A DNA stretch of 6,762 nucleotides from JOPF133 sp035505095 (GTDB taxonomy: Bacteria; Acidobacteriota; Terriglobia; Bryobacterales; Bryobacteraceae), in NCBI GenBank assembly GCA_035505095.1, contig DATJRE010000387.1:1-6762 (forward strand), written 5' to 3'. Made by a program: the position numbers and the translations under genes. Shown here piece after piece: positions 6,059-6,762 of the stretch; positions within the stretch are counted from its first letter, which is position 1; each line of letters starts with the position of its first letter. The notes under the pieces are model-generated. The model saw only the letters and a list, made by a program, of their open reading frames with translations, did no database searches and was not told where the DNA came from.

Positions 6059-6742
6059 ATGCCCCCTCCGCGCCTGGAGCTTCGCGCGGTCTCCAAGGTG
6101 TACCGCAATGGAGGCCAGCCGGTCGAGGTTCTTCACGACATCTCCCTCACCGCCGCCGCCGGCACCATCACCGCGCTGGTCGGCCGCAGCGGATGCGGCA
6201 AAACCACCCTGCTCAACCTCGCCGGCGCGATGGATTTCCCCACCAGCGGCGAAGTCCGCATCGAGGGTCTGTGCACCGCCTCGCTCTCCGAAACCCAGCT
6301 CACCGCCCTCCGCCGCACCCGCGTGGGTTTCGTGTTTCAGTTCTTTCAACTGCTGCCCACGCTCACCGTCCTGGAAAACGTCGAGTTGCCGCTGCTCCTC
6401 GCGCGCACGCCGCGTTCGGCCGCCGCCGCGCTCGACCGCCTGCGCTGGGTGGGCCTGGAAGATAAAGCCGCCAGCCTGCCCTACCAGCTTTCCGGCGGCC
6501 AGATGCAGCGCGTGGCGGTGGCCCGCGCGTTGGTTCACTCGCCCGACCTGCTGATCGCCGACGAGCCCACCGGGAACCTGGACAACGCCAGCGGAGACCA
6601 GGTGCTGGCCCTCCTGCGCGAAAGCGCCGCCCGCTTTGGCGCGGCCGTCCTGCTGGCCACTCATAGTGCCGAAGCGGCGGCCATCGCCAACGTGCGCGTG
6701 AACCTCAAAGACGGCCGCATCGTGGCCGTCGAACACGCATGA
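6059..6742 (+). CDS. ABC transporter ATP-binding protein (LolD/MacB type)
   Basis: A 227-residue cytoplasmic ATPase subunit that would drive an FtsX/MacB-type permease. Walker A is GRSGCGKTT (42-50), the Q-loop is in FVFQFFQLLPTLTVLENVELPLLL (91-114) with Q94, the signature is LSGGQ (144-148), Walker B is LLIADEP (164-170) with E169 catalytic, the D-loop is NLD (173-175) and the switch histidine is H202. The stretch after the Q-loop (LLPTLTVLENVELPL) and the length are typical of the LolD/MacB/FtsE group rather than importers. The signature continues MQRVAVARAL, with Met where Gln is more common. The start ATG has no Shine-Dalgarno. The stop overlaps the next start as ATGA, showing a coupled ATPase-permease operon. 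Its own permease probably follows; whether it also serves the nearby orphan permease is unknown. Confidence 0.95.
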   Translation: MPPPRLELRAVSKVYRNGGQPVEVLHDISLTAAAGTITALVGRSGCGKTTLLNLAGAMDFPTSGEVRIEGLCTASLSETQLTALRRTRVGFVFQFFQLLPTLTVLENVELPLLLARTPRSAAAALDRLRWVGLEDKAASLPYQLSGGQMQRVAVARALVHSPDLLIADEPTGNLDNASGDQVLALLRESAARFGAAVLLATHSAEAAAIANVRVNLKDGRIVAVEHA

Positions 6743-6762
6743 AGCTCTTCCGCAGCCTGGTC
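6739..6762 (+). CDS. Start of the next gene, probably the cognate permease (partial)
   Basis: An ATG overlapping the ATPase stop by four bases (ATGA) opens a frame that runs off the window after eight codons, MKLFRSLV. A basic, hydrophobic start like this is common in FtsX/MacB permeases, and permease genes usually follow LolD-like ATPases. The identity is inferred from position; eight residues cannot prove it. Confidence 0.55.

Noticed and set aside
4799..6736. A 645-codon open frame on the minus strand across the reductase, the inverted repeat and the ATPase
   Set aside because: It lies antisense to two genes with intact catalytic motifs, crosses the non-coding inverted repeat, and has the His/Gly/Gln/Val-rich composition typical of the reverse frame of GC-rich genes. 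No domain is recognisable.

Overview
The window is GC-rich and reads as a piece of an Acidobacteriota chromosome, perhaps a Solibacter/Bryobacter-like lineage. The main evidence is a PadR-type regulator directly followed by a very long FtsX/MacB-type permease with an N-terminal prefix domain and no ATPase. This is the 'acidobacterial duplicated orphan permease' (ADOP) arrangement, which is heavily expanded in that phylum. The assignment is an inference from gene family, not from a marker gene.

Layout, left to right. Positions 3-1610 (minus) encode an L-fucose/L-arabinose isomerase-type sugar isomerase. Its three expected metal/catalytic positions appear to be present. A 162-bp gap (1611-1772) holds its likely promoter and two weak hairpins behind the permease gene. 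Positions 1773-4424 (minus) encode the 883-aa ADOP permease. Positions 4435-4767 (minus) encode the PadR regulator, 10 bp upstream of the permease, with the permease ribosome binding site overlapping the regulator's stop codon. A 100-bp divergent promoter region (4768-4867) carries a good sigma70-type promoter for padR and repeated TAGACT motifs. Positions 4868-5836 (plus) encode an aldo/keto reductase with an intact D-Y-K-H tetrad. The 222-bp gap 5837-6058 is dominated by a near-perfect inverted repeat with arms of about 62 nt, built from CGCGGAG units. Positions 6059-6742 (plus) encode a LolD/MacB-type ABC ATPase. Its stop overlaps (ATGA) the start of a further gene, probably its permease, of which only eight codons are in the window.

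How the parts may work together: PadR probably represses its own operon with the ADOP permease, and possibly the divergent reductase. The isomerase and the reductase could both serve deoxysugar or pentose metabolism (isomerisation, then aldehyde reduction), but only proximity suggests this. The ATPase at the right edge belongs to a second, conventional ATPase-permease pair that starts beyond the hairpin. I found no RNA gene, CRISPR array, transposase or defence system. The least ordinary features are the long inverted repeat and the two plus-strand genes with a -10-like box almost touching the start codon and no Shine-Dalgarno sequence, which suggests leaderless transcripts. No stretch over 300 bp lacks a gene.
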